This document shows, piece after piece, positions 1 to 8,416 of a stretch of 35,414 nucleotides of DNA (position 1 is the first letter of the stretch; the number at the start of each line of letters is the position of its first letter). The notes beneath the pieces were generated by a model. The model was not told where the DNA came from and did not search any database. It was given only the letters and a program-made list of their open reading frames with translations. The position numbers were made by a program, and so were the translations under genes. Origin of the DNA: DATDAH01 sp036525535 (GTDB taxonomy: Bacteria; Actinomycetota; Acidimicrobiia; Acidimicrobiales; DATDAH01); the NCBI GenBank assembly GCA_036525535.1, contig DATDAH010000288.1, forward strand, positions 1-35,414. The letters are read 5' to 3'.

Positions 1-695
1 AAGGTCTCCATCACCACGGCCGTGCCCCCGAGCCGATGCACGGCCATGCAGAACTACAACGGGGCGGCGTGGTAGCACGGCGCGGTCGACAGGTAGACGG
101 TTTCCTCGCCGACCCCGTACACCCGGAAGCCCTCGACGGCGAGACCGGGCTCCCCCAACGGCTTGTGCTGGAGCGCGAACCGGACGCCTTTGGGCCGCCC
201 GGTGGTCCCCGACGAGTAGAGCATGGCGTGGCCCTCGATCTCGTCGTCCCGAGGATCGCCGGACTCCGACGCCAGGGCGTCCTCGTAGGCGTCGTAGCCG
301 GCCACTGCGCCGTCCATGACCAGCCGGGACGTCACCGTCTCGGGCAGCCGCGCGACCAGCGGTCCGGCGACCCCGCCCATCGCCGCCGTGGTCACGAAGG
401 CCTGGGCGTCGCAGTCGCCCACGATGTAGGCGACCTCCTCGGGCGTGAGATGGGTGTTGACCGCGGTGTAGTAGAGGCCGGAGCGCTGGGCCGCCCAGCT
501 GACCTCGAAGAAGCGGGCCTGGTTCTCGATCAGGAACGCGACATGGTCGCCGAACCCGAGCCCGGCGGCCTCCCAGACCCGGGCCAACCGACGGGAGCCT
601 TCCTCCAGCTCGGCGTAGGTGACCACGGTCCCCGAACCGGCCATGACGACCGCGGGGTGATCAGGGCGCTGCTGGGCGTGGAAACCGGGCCACAT
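1..695 (-). pseudogene. Acyl-CoA synthetase (AMP-binding), 5' part, interrupted by an in-frame TAG
   Basis: ANL-superfamily fatty-acyl-CoA synthetase that would activate a carboxylic acid with ATP and load it on CoA. I start it at ATG 695 (first residues MWPGF). The P-loop motif YSSGTTGRPKGV lies at residues 160-171, followed by the family block around TAPCYHAAPL. Codon 214 (54-56) is TAG. The same frame then continues to the window edge as recognisable family sequence (FCMAVHRLGG, then TAVVMET), so the stop interrupts a conserved segment and is not a natural end. A one-base change from CAG would explain it. The protein as read has 213 residues and lacks most of the adenylation domain and the C-terminal lid. 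It could be a recent nonsense mutation or a sequencing error; the rest of the gene lies outside the window. Confidence 0.8.
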
Positions 696-728
696 CACCC
701 AGACGGTAGGCCCTCGGACGCGACCCGA

Positions 729-747
729 CCGGCCCCTGGAGGGCCGG
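729..747. terminator. GC hairpin between two minus-strand genes, possible terminator
   Basis: Perfect 7-base arms CCGGCCC and GGGCCGG around a 5-base loop. It lies 26 bases downstream of the stop of the GPGG mini-protein and upstream of the acyl-CoA synthetase. No T-run follows on the minus strand, so intrinsic termination is only a guess. Confidence 0.3.
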
Positions 748-772
748 CCGGTTTCGTGGCGTACAGGTCGAG

Positions 773-916
773 TCAGGTGAAGACGCTGGCCCCACCCGGG
801 CCGACCAGCAAGCCCACCACGATGAGGACGATGCCCCACAGGACTTGGTGGCGGATGATGGACATGACGCCGGCGATCACGAGGATCGCGGCGAGGATGA
901 ACAGCAACAGGTTCAT
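773..916 (-). CDS. GPGG-motif small membrane protein (47 aa)
   Basis: A 47-residue protein made almost wholly of two hydrophobic helices. The first is residues 2-19, then a short RHQ turn, and the second is about residues 25-39. It ends in GPGGASVFT, which holds the GPGG motif that names a family of tiny membrane proteins in high-GC actinobacteria. The start is ATG 916, preceded by a good ribosome-binding site (AAAGGAAG about 8 bases upstream). No enzymatic motif is visible and the family's function is not known to me. It sits between the GerMN lipoprotein and the acyl-CoA synthetase on the same strand. It is easily missed because of its length, but the strong RBS, the helix pattern and the motif together make it a confident gene. 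Confidence 0.85.
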   Translation of the reverse strand: MNLLLFILAAILVIAGVMSIIRHQVLWGIVLIVVGLLVGPGGASVFT

Positions 917-1001
917 GGTTGAGACTTCCTTTCAGGCCGTCGCTGTGTCCCCCTCTACCCGAGCGATGGGGGAGCCAGACCCCCATATCCGGGGCAACGG
1001 C

Positions 1002-1868
1002 TCAGCTGACGGCGACGGGCACCGCGTACTCGTTGACGCGGCTGCCGTCCTCGGCGCTCTCCTCGAAGACGTTGATGACGGCGTCGCCCGGGGGGAGGTC
1101 GGGGGCAAAGGAGAAGGTGCCCCAGGCTCCGGTTCCCGCCGATGCCGTCGTGAAGCCGTCGTCGAGCACGGCGCCGTCCGGGCCCGTCACCTCGTACTGC
1201 ACGTTGGCCTCGAAGGTGTTGGCGATGCCGGACACCTGGACCGGCGCCGAGACGGCCGCACCAGGCGTGGGCGACTCGACCAGGATGAGTGGGGTCACCG
1301 CCTCGAAGTCCGCCCGGTCGACGTCTTTGACCGGGACCGCGTCGAAGCCGACGGTCGGGGTCGGGGTCTCCTCGACCAGAATGGTCACCCGGTCCACGGT
1401 CGGGAACTGCGTGAGGGTGAACACCACCTCGGCCACTCGGAGCACGGTGTCGTCGCCCAGGTCGTCCAGGAACTCGCCGGACAGGTCGACCGTGGCCACG
1501 CCGTCGACCACCTCGATGTCGAGCAGCCGGGTCCCCTCGGGAATGGCGCTGGACATACCCAGGCCCTCCTCGAACGCCGTGGGCCCGTCGAGCAGCGCGG
1601 TCAGCGCGCCGCGGGCCACGGCGGGGGCCTCGACCGCCCGCCCGGCCGTGGCCACGAGACCGTCCCGACCGAAGAACACCGCGGCGGCCACGGCATTCGC
1701 GGGGACGGTGCCGAGCGTCGTCGACGACCCTGACGCTCCGATCGTCGGCGACGGAACGGTGCTCGTCGTCGTTGTCGTCGACGCCGTGTCACCGCCGTCG
1801 TCGCCGCACGCGGCAAGGAGCAGGGCGGACGACACCAGGGCCGTCACGAGCATGCGAGATCGGGGCAT
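1002..1868 (-). CDS. GerMN and Gmad2 domain lipoprotein
   Basis: A 288-residue exported lipoprotein. The signal peptide ends in the lipobox LLLAAC with Cys21, followed by an acidic and Thr/Ser-rich linker to about residue 58. Residues 60-165 match the GerMN domain pattern (VFFGRDG, GTRLLDIEV, GVATVDLS, and the TLTQFPTVDRVTI block). Residues about 195-285 form a Gmad2 Ig-like domain, beginning LILVESPTPGAAV and containing VSGIANTFEANVQYEV. In Bacillus these domains occur in spore-germination proteins. In non-sporulating actinobacteria the same architecture is a cell-surface lipoprotein of unknown role. The start is ATG 1868, with GGAGG only one base upstream, an unusually tight spacing. The divergent phosphatase gene begins 33 bases away, so the two promoters must overlap coding sequence. 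Confidence 0.85.
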   Translation of the reverse strand: MPRSRMLVTALVSSALLLAACGDDGGDTASTTTTTSTVPSPTIGASGSSTTLGTVPANAVAAAVFFGRDGLVATAGRAVEAPAVARGALTALLDGPTAFEEGLGMSSAIPEGTRLLDIEVVDGVATVDLSGEFLDDLGDDTVLRVAEVVFTLTQFPTVDRVTILVEETPTPTVGFDAVPVKDVDRADFEAVTPLILVESPTPGAAVSAPVQVSGIANTFEANVQYEVTGPDGAVLDDGFTTASAGTGAWGTFSFAPDLPPGDAVINVFEESAEDGSRVNEYAVPVAVS

Positions 1869-1901
1869 GCCTCCATGGTGGCTTCCGCCAGGCCCCGGGT
1901 G

Positions 1902-4073
1902 ATGGCACCGGGGTACTCTTCGCTGATCACGGACGTCGACCCGCCCACGCTCGCCTCGTGGCGGTCGCTGCTCGATCGGTTGACCGTCGCGAGCGTGGTC
2001 GGCGACCGCGAGGGCACGATCGTCTACGCCAACGACGCCGTCGCCGAGCTCCTCGGCTGGACCGCGGGCGACCTGGTCGGCCAGTCGATCCTGACCCTCG
2101 TCCCCCGCCGTCTGGCCAGCGCCCACCGCAGCGCGTTCCAGCGCTGGGCCGACGGTCACGACGAGCACCTCGACGGGCGTTATCTCCGCCTGCCCGCGCT
2201 GACCTCATCCGGTGACGAGGTGCCCGTCGGCATGGTCCTGAACCCGATCGACGGCCCCGACGGTCGGGACCTGGTCCTCGCCTTCATCCGCCCCCGGGAC
2301 GCGCCCCACGAAGCCGTCAACGCGGTAGCCCTCGAGCTGGTCTCGGTGTTGTCCCAGGAACTGCCCGTCGAAGAGGCCGTGGACCGCCTGCTGCGGGCCA
2401 TCGGCGAGCGCCTCGACTGGGACGTGGTCAACCTCTGGGTGGTCGACGAGAGCCGGGGCCGCCTGCGGGCGTTGGCGCTCTGGACCGCGGGTGGGGCCGA
2501 CCACGACGCCTTCGAAGAGGTGACCAGGGCCACGGACCTCCTCCCCGGCGAGGGCGTGCCCGGTCGGGTGTGGGCCACCGGGGCCCCGTTCCAGGTGGGC
2601 CGGTTGGCCGACGACCGCGGCTTTCCCCGTCAGGAGGCGGCTCGGGTGGCCGGGCTGCAGTCGGGGTTCGCCTTTCCGGTCGAGAACGACGGCCGCATGG
2701 TCGGCGTCATCGAGATGTTCCGGTCGCGGGACGAGGCCATCGAACCCGAGCACGTCACGGTGCTGGCGGGGATCGGCGCCCACCTCGGCCCCTACCTGCA
2801 CCGGGTGAGCACCCAGGAACGAGACCGACGGGCCGAGCGTCGGCTGCGCCTGATCAACGACGGCACCGCGCTCCTGGCCCGGTGGTTGGACTACCCGACC
2901 CCGCTCGACGACCTCTGCCACCTGCTGGTCCCCCGCGTCGCCGACGCCTGCGTCATCGACCTCGTCCGGGACGGGCGCCTGGAGCGGCTGGGGCAGGCCT
3001 ACGTCACCGCCGAGTTCGAAGCCGACGTGGCCCGCCTCCACGACGTGGTCCCGCTGGAGCTGGTGGCGGCGGGGCCGATGGCGGCCATCCGCACCGGGGA
3101 GACCCAGGCCTACGGCGACATCGGCGTCGCCGAGATGAGCGCGGGCCTGCCCGAGGACGTGCCCGCCGACCTGCTCGATCGGCTGGCGCCGTCGTCCACC
3201 CTGATCGTGCCCCTCATCGGGCGCGGGTCGGTGGTCGGGGCCATGACCCTGACCCACCGAGGTGGCGCCTACGACGCCGACGACCAGCGCTTCGTCGAGG
3301 AACTGGGGCGGCACATCGGCTTGGCCGTGGCCAACGCCGCCCTGTTCGAGCGGGAGCGGGCGGTGGCCGAAGCCCTGCAGCAGAGCCTGCTGCCGCCCCG
3401 GCTCCCCCACGTCCCCGGTCTCGAGATCGCCTGCCGCTACGAGCCGGGGGGCTCGCGCCTCGTCGTCGGCGGGGACTTCTACGACCTCTTCGAGGTCGAG
3501 CCCGGCTGCTGGCTCGCTCTGGTCGGTGACGTGTGCGGCACCGGCGCCGAGGCGGCGGCGATCACGTCGCAGGTCCGCTACACCGCCCGAGCCCTCGCCC
3601 CCCGGGTCGACAGCCCGGCCGAGCTGCTCGAGGTGATCAACACCGCGCTCCTGGAGCGCGGTGACACCCGCTTCTGCACGGCTCTCGTCGCCCGGCTCAC
3701 CCCGGACGCCGACGGGGTCGACGTCAACCTGGCGAGCGGCGGCCATCCCCCGCCTGTCCTGATCAGCCGCCAGGGCACACGCCTGGTCGACTGCCCAGGC
3801 ACGTTGCTCGGCATCTACACCAACGCCAGCTTCGACGAGGTCGAGCTCCGGTTGGCCCCGGGCGAGACCCTGGCTCTCTACACCGACGGCGTCACCGAGA
3901 CCCGCAACGCACAAGGCGAGATGCTCGGCGAGGAGCGGCTGGTCGAGGTGCTCGACGCCTGCGTCGACGAGCACGCCGCGAAGACGGCCGACCAGCTCGT
4001 CCAGGCTGCCGTCGACCACGCCGACTTCGCTCCGGCCGACGACATCGCCATACTCGTCATCCGACACCTATGA
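1902..4073 (+). CDS. PAS-GAF-GAF-SpoIIE protein phosphatase
   Basis: A cytoplasmic signalling phosphatase of 723 residues. A PAS domain covers about residues 22-130 (GTIVYANDAVAELLGWT). GAF domains cover about 145-300 and 315-490. A SpoIIE/RsbU-type PP2C domain runs from about 515 to the end. Its metal-binding motifs are intact: GGDFYDLF, GDVCGTGAEAAA, SGGHPPP and LYTDGVTETRN. Such enzymes usually dephosphorylate an anti-anti-sigma factor in a partner-switching pathway, but no STAS or RsbW-like partner is in the window. The start could also be ATG 1875, which would leave only 6 bases to the divergent start codon, so I prefer ATG 1902. The stop overlaps the next gene by 4 bases (ATGA), which implies translational coupling. 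Confidence 0.88.
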   Translation: MAPGYSSLITDVDPPTLASWRSLLDRLTVASVVGDREGTIVYANDAVAELLGWTAGDLVGQSILTLVPRRLASAHRSAFQRWADGHDEHLDGRYLRLPALTSSGDEVPVGMVLNPIDGPDGRDLVLAFIRPRDAPHEAVNAVALELVSVLSQELPVEEAVDRLLRAIGERLDWDVVNLWVVDESRGRLRALALWTAGGADHDAFEEVTRATDLLPGEGVPGRVWATGAPFQVGRLADDRGFPRQEAARVAGLQSGFAFPVENDGRMVGVIEMFRSRDEAIEPEHVTVLAGIGAHLGPYLHRVSTQERDRRAERRLRLINDGTALLARWLDYPTPLDDLCHLLVPRVADACVIDLVRDGRLERLGQAYVTAEFEADVARLHDVVPLELVAAGPMAAIRTGETQAYGDIGVAEMSAGLPEDVPADLLDRLAPSSTLIVPLIGRGSVVGAMTLTHRGGAYDADDQRFVEELGRHIGLAVANAALFERERAVAEALQQSLLPPRLPHVPGLEIACRYEPGGSRLVVGGDFYDLFEVEPGCWLALVGDVCGTGAEAAAITSQVRYTARALAPRVDSPAELLEVINTALLERGDTRFCTALVARLTPDADGVDVNLASGGHPPPVLISRQGTRLVDCPGTLLGIYTNASFDEVELRLAPGETLALYTDGVTETRNAQGEMLGEERLVEVLDACVDEHAAKTADQLVQAAVDHADFAPADDIAILVIRHL

Positions 4074-4252
4074 CCCACATCAACGCTGCTCCATCGCCCG
4101 GTGACGCCGACCCCCGTGAGATGGGCCGCGTCGTCGCCCTCATCATCGGCGCGGTGTTCCTGCTGCTGATCCTCGGCCTCGGTGCCCTCGCCCTCGCCAG
4201 CCAGGGCGACGACACCTCTGACGACCGCCCCGAGGTCGACGTCTCCGAGTGA
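4070..4252 (+). CDS. Small single-pass membrane protein (60 aa), paralogous to the anchor of the next gene
   Basis: Residues 1-19 are a Pro/Asp-rich cytoplasmic tail, about 20-43 a transmembrane helix (VVALIIGAVFLLLILG), and 44-60 an acidic tail. It is tied to both neighbours: ATGA with the phosphatase upstream and GTGA with the M1 peptidase downstream. The helix and the PGD..PREMGR lead-in closely resemble the first 45 residues of the peptidase. The DNA at 4136-4164 matches 4312-4340 at 26 of 29 positions. It therefore looks like a duplicated anchor without its enzyme. No function is known. It could be a coupling partner or a leftover of a tandem duplication kept for translational coupling. 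Confidence 0.7.
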   Translation: MTHINAAPSPGDADPREMGRVVALIIGAVFLLLILGLGALALASQGDDTSDDRPEVDVSE

Positions 4253-5778
4253 CCGACGCCCCACCCCCGCCCGGGGACGATCCCGCCCCCCGCCGGCTGG
4301 GTCGGGGCGTTGCCCTCGCCATCGGTGCGGTGTTCCTGCTCTTCATCGTCGGCCTGGCGGGCTACGCCCTGGCCGGTGGCAGCGACGACGACGACGGTGC
4401 CGCGGCCGAGCCCACCGCGGCGCCGAACACGACGACCACCACGACCGAGGCCCCGGATCCCGAAGCCGACGGTCAGCCCGACCCCCCGGCCCACTCGGTC
4501 GGCGACCCCTACGCCCCCGACAGCGGCGCCACCGGGTACGACGCCACCCATTACGACATCGCCTTCCGCTACGACCCCGAGGCCGGGACGATCGACGGCG
4601 TGACCACGATGACCGCCGTGGCCGACGTCGACCTCGACCAGTTCTCCGTCGACCTGCTGGCCCTCGACGTCAGCGACGTGAAGGTCGACGGCGAGCCGGC
4701 TGAGTTCGACGTCGACGGGCGCGACGTCCGCATCCAGCCCGCCGCGCCCATCGCCGAGGGAGAGGAGTTCGAGTCCGAGATCGCGTACGTCGGCGTGCCC
4801 GAGCCGGTGATCAGCGCCGGGTTCCCGACAGGTTGGCTGACCACCGACGACGGCGGGGCCTACGTCATCGGCGAGCCGGACGGGGCCGCCACCTGGTTCC
4901 CGAGCAACGACCACCCCTCGGACAAGGCGACGGTCGACCTGGAGGTGACCGTGCCCCGGGGCTGGACGGTGGCCGCCAACGGCGACTTCGCGGGCCGCGA
5001 GCGGGGCGGCGGCGATGTGACCTGGACCTGGCAGGAGGACGACCCCATCGCCACCTACCTGGTCACCGTCGCCATCGACCACTTCCGCATGGTCGAGGAG
5101 GAGACCGGGAGTGGCCTGCCCCTCGTCAGCTTCTACCCGGAGGCCGATGCCGACCGCCTCGAGGGGGACTTCGCCGACGCCGACGACATGATCGAGGCCT
5201 TCGAGGAGGTCTTCGGGCCCTACCCGTTCGACGAGTACGGCGCCATCGTCGTGCCCGTGGACACCGGGCTGGCCCTCGAGACCCAGACCCGCTCGACCTT
5301 CGGCATCGACGTCGCCGGCATCGAGCAGTTCCGGTCCCACGAGCTGGCCCACCAGTGGTTCGGCGACTCGCTGACCCCGACCCGCTGGTCCGACATCTGG
5401 CTGAGCGAGGGCTTCGCCAGCTACGCCGAGATGCTCTGGTTCGACGCCTCGAACCCCGCCTACGACATCGACGTGGACGCCGAGAACCGGCGGGACTCCA
5501 TCGTCGGGGTGGACGAAGAGCCGATCCTGGATCCGGGCGTCGACCGCTGGTTCGCCGAGGCCGTGTACCAGCGAGGTGGGCTGACCCTGCACGCCCTGCG
5601 GAAGACGGTCGGCGAGGAGAACTTCTTCACCATCCTCCAGCGCTGGACGGCGGAGCACGAACACCAGAACGTGACCACCGACGAGTTCATCGCCCTGGCC
5701 GAGGAGGTCAGCGGCCAGGACCTCGACGCCTTCTTCACCGATTGGCTGGAGGCCGACGAGATCCCCGCGCTGCCCTGA
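4249..5778 (+). CDS. Membrane-anchored M1 family metallopeptidase
   Basis: A zinc aminopeptidase-type protein of 509 residues, with the enzyme outside the membrane. A short tail precedes a transmembrane helix (about residues 20-43), then a Thr-rich linker, then a beta-rich N-terminal M1 domain (about 95-280). The catalytic domain has HELAHQW (His364, Glu365, His368) and the third zinc ligand Glu387 in WLSEGFASYAE. The exopeptidase motif GAMEN is replaced by LALETQT at about 341-347; that variant is seen in short bacterial M1 proteins and may shift specificity. The protein stops after the catalytic domain and lacks the large C-terminal domain of aminopeptidase N. The GTG start at 4249 overlaps the previous stop. 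It is probably co-transcribed with the phosphatase. Confidence 0.9.
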   Translation: MTDAPPPPGDDPAPRRLGRGVALAIGAVFLLFIVGLAGYALAGGSDDDDGAAAEPTAAPNTTTTTTEAPDPEADGQPDPPAHSVGDPYAPDSGATGYDATHYDIAFRYDPEAGTIDGVTTMTAVADVDLDQFSVDLLALDVSDVKVDGEPAEFDVDGRDVRIQPAAPIAEGEEFESEIAYVGVPEPVISAGFPTGWLTTDDGGAYVIGEPDGAATWFPSNDHPSDKATVDLEVTVPRGWTVAANGDFAGRERGGGDVTWTWQEDDPIATYLVTVAIDHFRMVEEETGSGLPLVSFYPEADADRLEGDFADADDMIEAFEEVFGPYPFDEYGAIVVPVDTGLALETQTRSTFGIDVAGIEQFRSHELAHQWFGDSLTPTRWSDIWLSEGFASYAEMLWFDASNPAYDIDVDAENRRDSIVGVDEEPILDPGVDRWFAEAVYQRGGLTLHALRKTVGEENFFTILQRWTAEHEHQNVTTDEFIALAEEVSGQDLDAFFTDWLEADEIPALP

Positions 5779-5810
5779 CGCGCGAGGCTGGGCACCGGTC
5801 GAGGACGGGG

Positions 5811-6602
5811 GTGGACGTGACGGGACGGCTGGACGGACGCGTGGCGGTGGTCACCGGTGCCGGGGACGGGATCGGCCGGGCCATCGCCGGGGCCTTCGTG
5901 GCCGAAGGGGCCAGGGTTCTCGTGGCCGAGCGCGACGAGGCCACCGGCCAGGCCGCGGTCGACGCCCTCGGGAGCGAGGCCCGCTTCCTCCACACCGACG
6001 TCTCCCGCAAGGAGGACGTGGAGGCGATGATCGCCGACGCCGTGGCCACCTGGGGGACCGTCGACGTCCTGGTCAACAACGCCTGGGGTGGCGGTCGCCT
6101 GAGCAAGGTCGAGAACAAGAGCGACGACCTCTTCGGGCACGGCTTCGCCGTCGGGTTCTACGGCCCCGTGTGGGCCATGCAGGCCGCCTTCCCGGTGATG
6201 CGGGACCAGGGTCGGGGCCGGATCATCAACCTCTGCTCCCTCAACGGGGTCAACGCCCACGTCGGCACCGCCGAGTACAACTCGGCCAAGGAGGCGCTCC
6301 GGGCGCTGACCCGGACGGCCGCCCGCGAGTGGGCGCCCCATGGCATCACCGCCAACGTCATCTGCCCGGGCGCCAAGACGGCGGCGTCCCGAGCCGTGTT
6401 CGCCGAGCACCCCGAGCTCGAGCAGATGGCCGACGCCGCCAACCCCATGGGCCGCCTCGGCGATCCCGACACCGACATCGCCCCGGTCGCCGTCTTCCTG
6501 GCCGCGGATGACAGCCGCTACCTCACCGGCAACACCCTCTTCGTCGACGGCGGCAGCCACATCAACGGCGCCCCGTGGGCCCCGGAGCTACCCGACGATT
6601 GA
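5811..6602 (+). CDS. SDR family NAD(P)-dependent oxidoreductase
   Basis: A classical short-chain dehydrogenase of 263 residues. The cofactor motif TGAGDGIG lies at residues 15-22. The NNAG motif appears as NNAWGGG. The active site has Ser in the SLNG segment and YNSAK for Tyr-x3-Lys, followed by CPG and the C-terminal LFVDGG. I chose GTG 5811 because GAGGA lies five bases upstream; GTG 5817 is an alternative. It begins 32 bases after the M1 peptidase, so it may be the last gene of that transcript, though no functional link is evident. The substrate is unknown. Confidence 0.88.
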   Translation: MDVTGRLDGRVAVVTGAGDGIGRAIAGAFVAEGARVLVAERDEATGQAAVDALGSEARFLHTDVSRKEDVEAMIADAVATWGTVDVLVNNAWGGGRLSKVENKSDDLFGHGFAVGFYGPVWAMQAAFPVMRDQGRGRIINLCSLNGVNAHVGTAEYNSAKEALRALTRTAAREWAPHGITANVICPGAKTAASRAVFAEHPELEQMADAANPMGRLGDPDTDIAPVAVFLAADDSRYLTGNTLFVDGGSHINGAPWAPELPDD

Positions 6603-6672
6603 GGGTTCTGGGGGGAGCCTCGACCCCGCGGCCAACGCGCCGACGGCCACCATCGTCCCCTGATCCGAGCCG

Positions 6673-8388
6673 TCAGCCCGTGAACGGCGGGCTGGCCGCA
6701 ATCGGCCCGACCAGGAAGCTGATGGGGACCCGGGCGGAGCGCTCGCCGCCGAAGTCCTCGGCGAGGACGATGCAGTCCTCCATCCGGCAATCGACGACCC
6801 CGCCGAATTCAAGGTCCAGGACGGTGTGCACTTCTAGCGTCGTCTCGAAGGCCATCTCCTCCCTGACCTCGTCCACGGTCTCCGGCAACGGGACGGCCTC
6901 GACCGCACCGACGGGACCGACTGTCGTCACCTCCGCGGGAAGGCAGTCGAACGAGTCGAAGGCATCAGCGGGGCACTGGAGAACCTCGACACTGGACACC
7001 CAGCCGTCGTCGGGCCAGCCGGTTCCGACCACCGTCACCACGTCGCCGTCACTCAGGCCGGTCGAGGGGCTCACCGTGATGGACGGGTCGAGCAACGGGG
7101 CGTCGGGGTCGAACGCCACGACGGCTTCGGCGTGTCGCCCCAGGTCGCCGTGGCCGATCACGATCGAGCAGGACTCGACCCGGCAGTCCACGAGATGGCC
7201 GTTCCCGTCCCGGAACCGGGCCCGGAGCCCGAAAGACCCGACGATCTCGTCGTTGTCCGACCAGCCGAAGTAGATCGGGTTGCCCAGGCAGTCCTGGAAG
7301 GACGTCGCCCCGGCCCGGCACTGCGCGACCTGGAAACCGCGTCCCGGGTCGAAGCCCGCGCCGTGGAGTTCGACGGCATCGCCGTCCCGCAACCCGGTGC
7401 TCGGATCCACCGTCAACGTGGGCGGCGGGCGCAATGCGCCACCAGGATCGAAGGCGATGGGGGCGAGGCCTGCTTCCGACAGCTCGCCCAGTTCGTCGAA
7501 GAAGTCGTCGGGCTGCGCCATGAGGGCGCAGGTCCCGGTGCGGCAGTCATAGGGGCCACCGTCGAGGGCGAGGACCGCACCGACCACGACGGTCCCTCGC
7601 AACGAGCCGTCGGCCAGGACCTCGACGTACTGCCGCTCACCGAGGTCGCAGTCGCCAGGGCCCGTGAGCGGGGTTCGGCACGGCGTGACGGTGGCGACGC
7701 CGAAGTCATCGACTGATCGAGGGAAGCCGCGGCCGGAGACCGTGACGACGTCCCCGTCGACCAGGCCGGTGTCGGGTGCGGCCGACACGCTGTAGCGGGT
7801 CGGATCGGGGCCGCCCGGGTCGAAGGTGACGTCGGCGAAGCGCACGGTGCCGGTGACGTCGCTGCCGACGCCGATCCGGCAGGTCACGAGCCGGCAGTCG
7901 ACAGGGCCGTCCTCGGTGTCGAGGATCACCTCGACCGCCTCGGTCGTACTGAAGCGTCCTTGCGGGCCCGCCCGAGGGAGACGGGCGTCGAAGTCGGTCA
8001 GCACCTCGCAGGTGAAGAAGTCGAAGGGCCCCGGCGCGCACTGCAGGGCGATGAGCTCGTCGTGGGCCGCCCACCCCTGGCCTCGCAGGGTCACCGTCTG
8101 GTCGTGGACGAGGCCGGTGTCCGGGGTCACCGTGAGCGTCCGGCCGGCTCCTTCGCCCCCTGAACCGGCCGGGCCCGCTTCGGTGGCGTCGGCCAGAGTG
8201 GCCAGCGTCTCGGCGATCTCGGGGTGCTGGGCCGCCCGCTGGCGGACCTGGATGGACAGGGGCACCTCGTCCGTCCTGCCCGGAGGGGCGGCTTGGCCGG
8301 TCGCCGCCGGCGCCCCGCTCAGCATCAGGGCGCCGAACAGCACGAGTCCGGCCCCCGTCCCCCCGATCCCCCGCCTCACCGGCCGCAC
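6673..8388 (-). CDS. Secreted protein with four neocarzinostatin-type domains
   Basis: A 571-residue exported protein. Residues 1-33 form a signal peptide (arginines, hydrophobic core, ATGQA), followed by a short helical region. Four tandem Ig-like domains then start near residues 85, 200, 324 and 436. Each opens with (D/S)TGL..(D/G)D..(T/E)(V/L).G.G(W/F) and carries the same cysteine pattern, C-x9-C and then C-x4-C: 117/127/165/170, 237/247/282/287, 357/367/402/407 and 472/482/534/539. Those spacings equal the two disulfides of neocarzinostatin apoprotein. Classic family members have one domain and carry an enediyne; no enediyne synthesis gene is nearby. I place the start at GTG 8388 (GTG 8379 is possible), 28 bases after the M15 peptidase stop, so it is the last gene of the sigma-factor operon. 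Confidence 0.8.
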   Translation of the reverse strand: MRPVRRGIGGTGAGLVLFGALMLSGAPAATGQAAPPGRTDEVPLSIQVRQRAAQHPEIAETLATLADATEAGPAGSGGEGAGRTLTVTPDTGLVHDQTVTLRGQGWAAHDELIALQCAPGPFDFFTCEVLTDFDARLPRAGPQGRFSTTEAVEVILDTEDGPVDCRLVTCRIGVGSDVTGTVRFADVTFDPGGPDPTRYSVSAAPDTGLVDGDVVTVSGRGFPRSVDDFGVATVTPCRTPLTGPGDCDLGERQYVEVLADGSLRGTVVVGAVLALDGGPYDCRTGTCALMAQPDDFFDELGELSEAGLAPIAFDPGGALRPPPTLTVDPSTGLRDGDAVELHGAGFDPGRGFQVAQCRAGATSFQDCLGNPIYFGWSDNDEIVGSFGLRARFRDGNGHLVDCRVESCSIVIGHGDLGRHAEAVVAFDPDAPLLDPSITVSPSTGLSDGDVVTVVGTGWPDDGWVSSVEVLQCPADAFDSFDCLPAEVTTVGPVGAVEAVPLPETVDEVREEMAFETTLEVHTVLDLEFGGVVDCRMEDCIVLAEDFGGERSARVPISFLVGPIAASPPFTG

Positions 8389-8416
8389 CCTACGCGTCGT
8401 GTCTGTCCGCCCGGGC

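Noticed and set aside
54..56. TAG as a recoded amino acid
   Set aside because: No recoding signal is visible, and pyrrolysine use is not known for this group. A nonsense mutation or sequencing error is simpler.
968..984. Hairpin GGGGG-AGCCAGA-CCCCC after the GerMN lipoprotein gene
   Set aside because: The five-base GC stem has no T-run and is expected by chance in DNA this rich in GC.
36..1733. Long plus-strand frame opposite the acyl-CoA synthetase and GerMN lipoprotein
   Set aside because: Its composition is random Arg/Gly-rich sequence with no motif, and the minus-strand genes have clear domains. Similar shadows at 2205-4067 and 7826-9754 were dropped for the same reason.
6603..6672. Decayed copy of the TTCTGG palindrome between convergent genes
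   Set aside because: GGTTCTGGGG occurs at 6604-6613, but no matching second arm follows within 70 bases.
6673..8388. Possible enediyne antibiotic cluster, from the neocarzinostatin-type domains
   Set aside because: No polyketide synthase or enediyne gene lies anywhere in the window, and the gene belongs to a sigma-factor operon.
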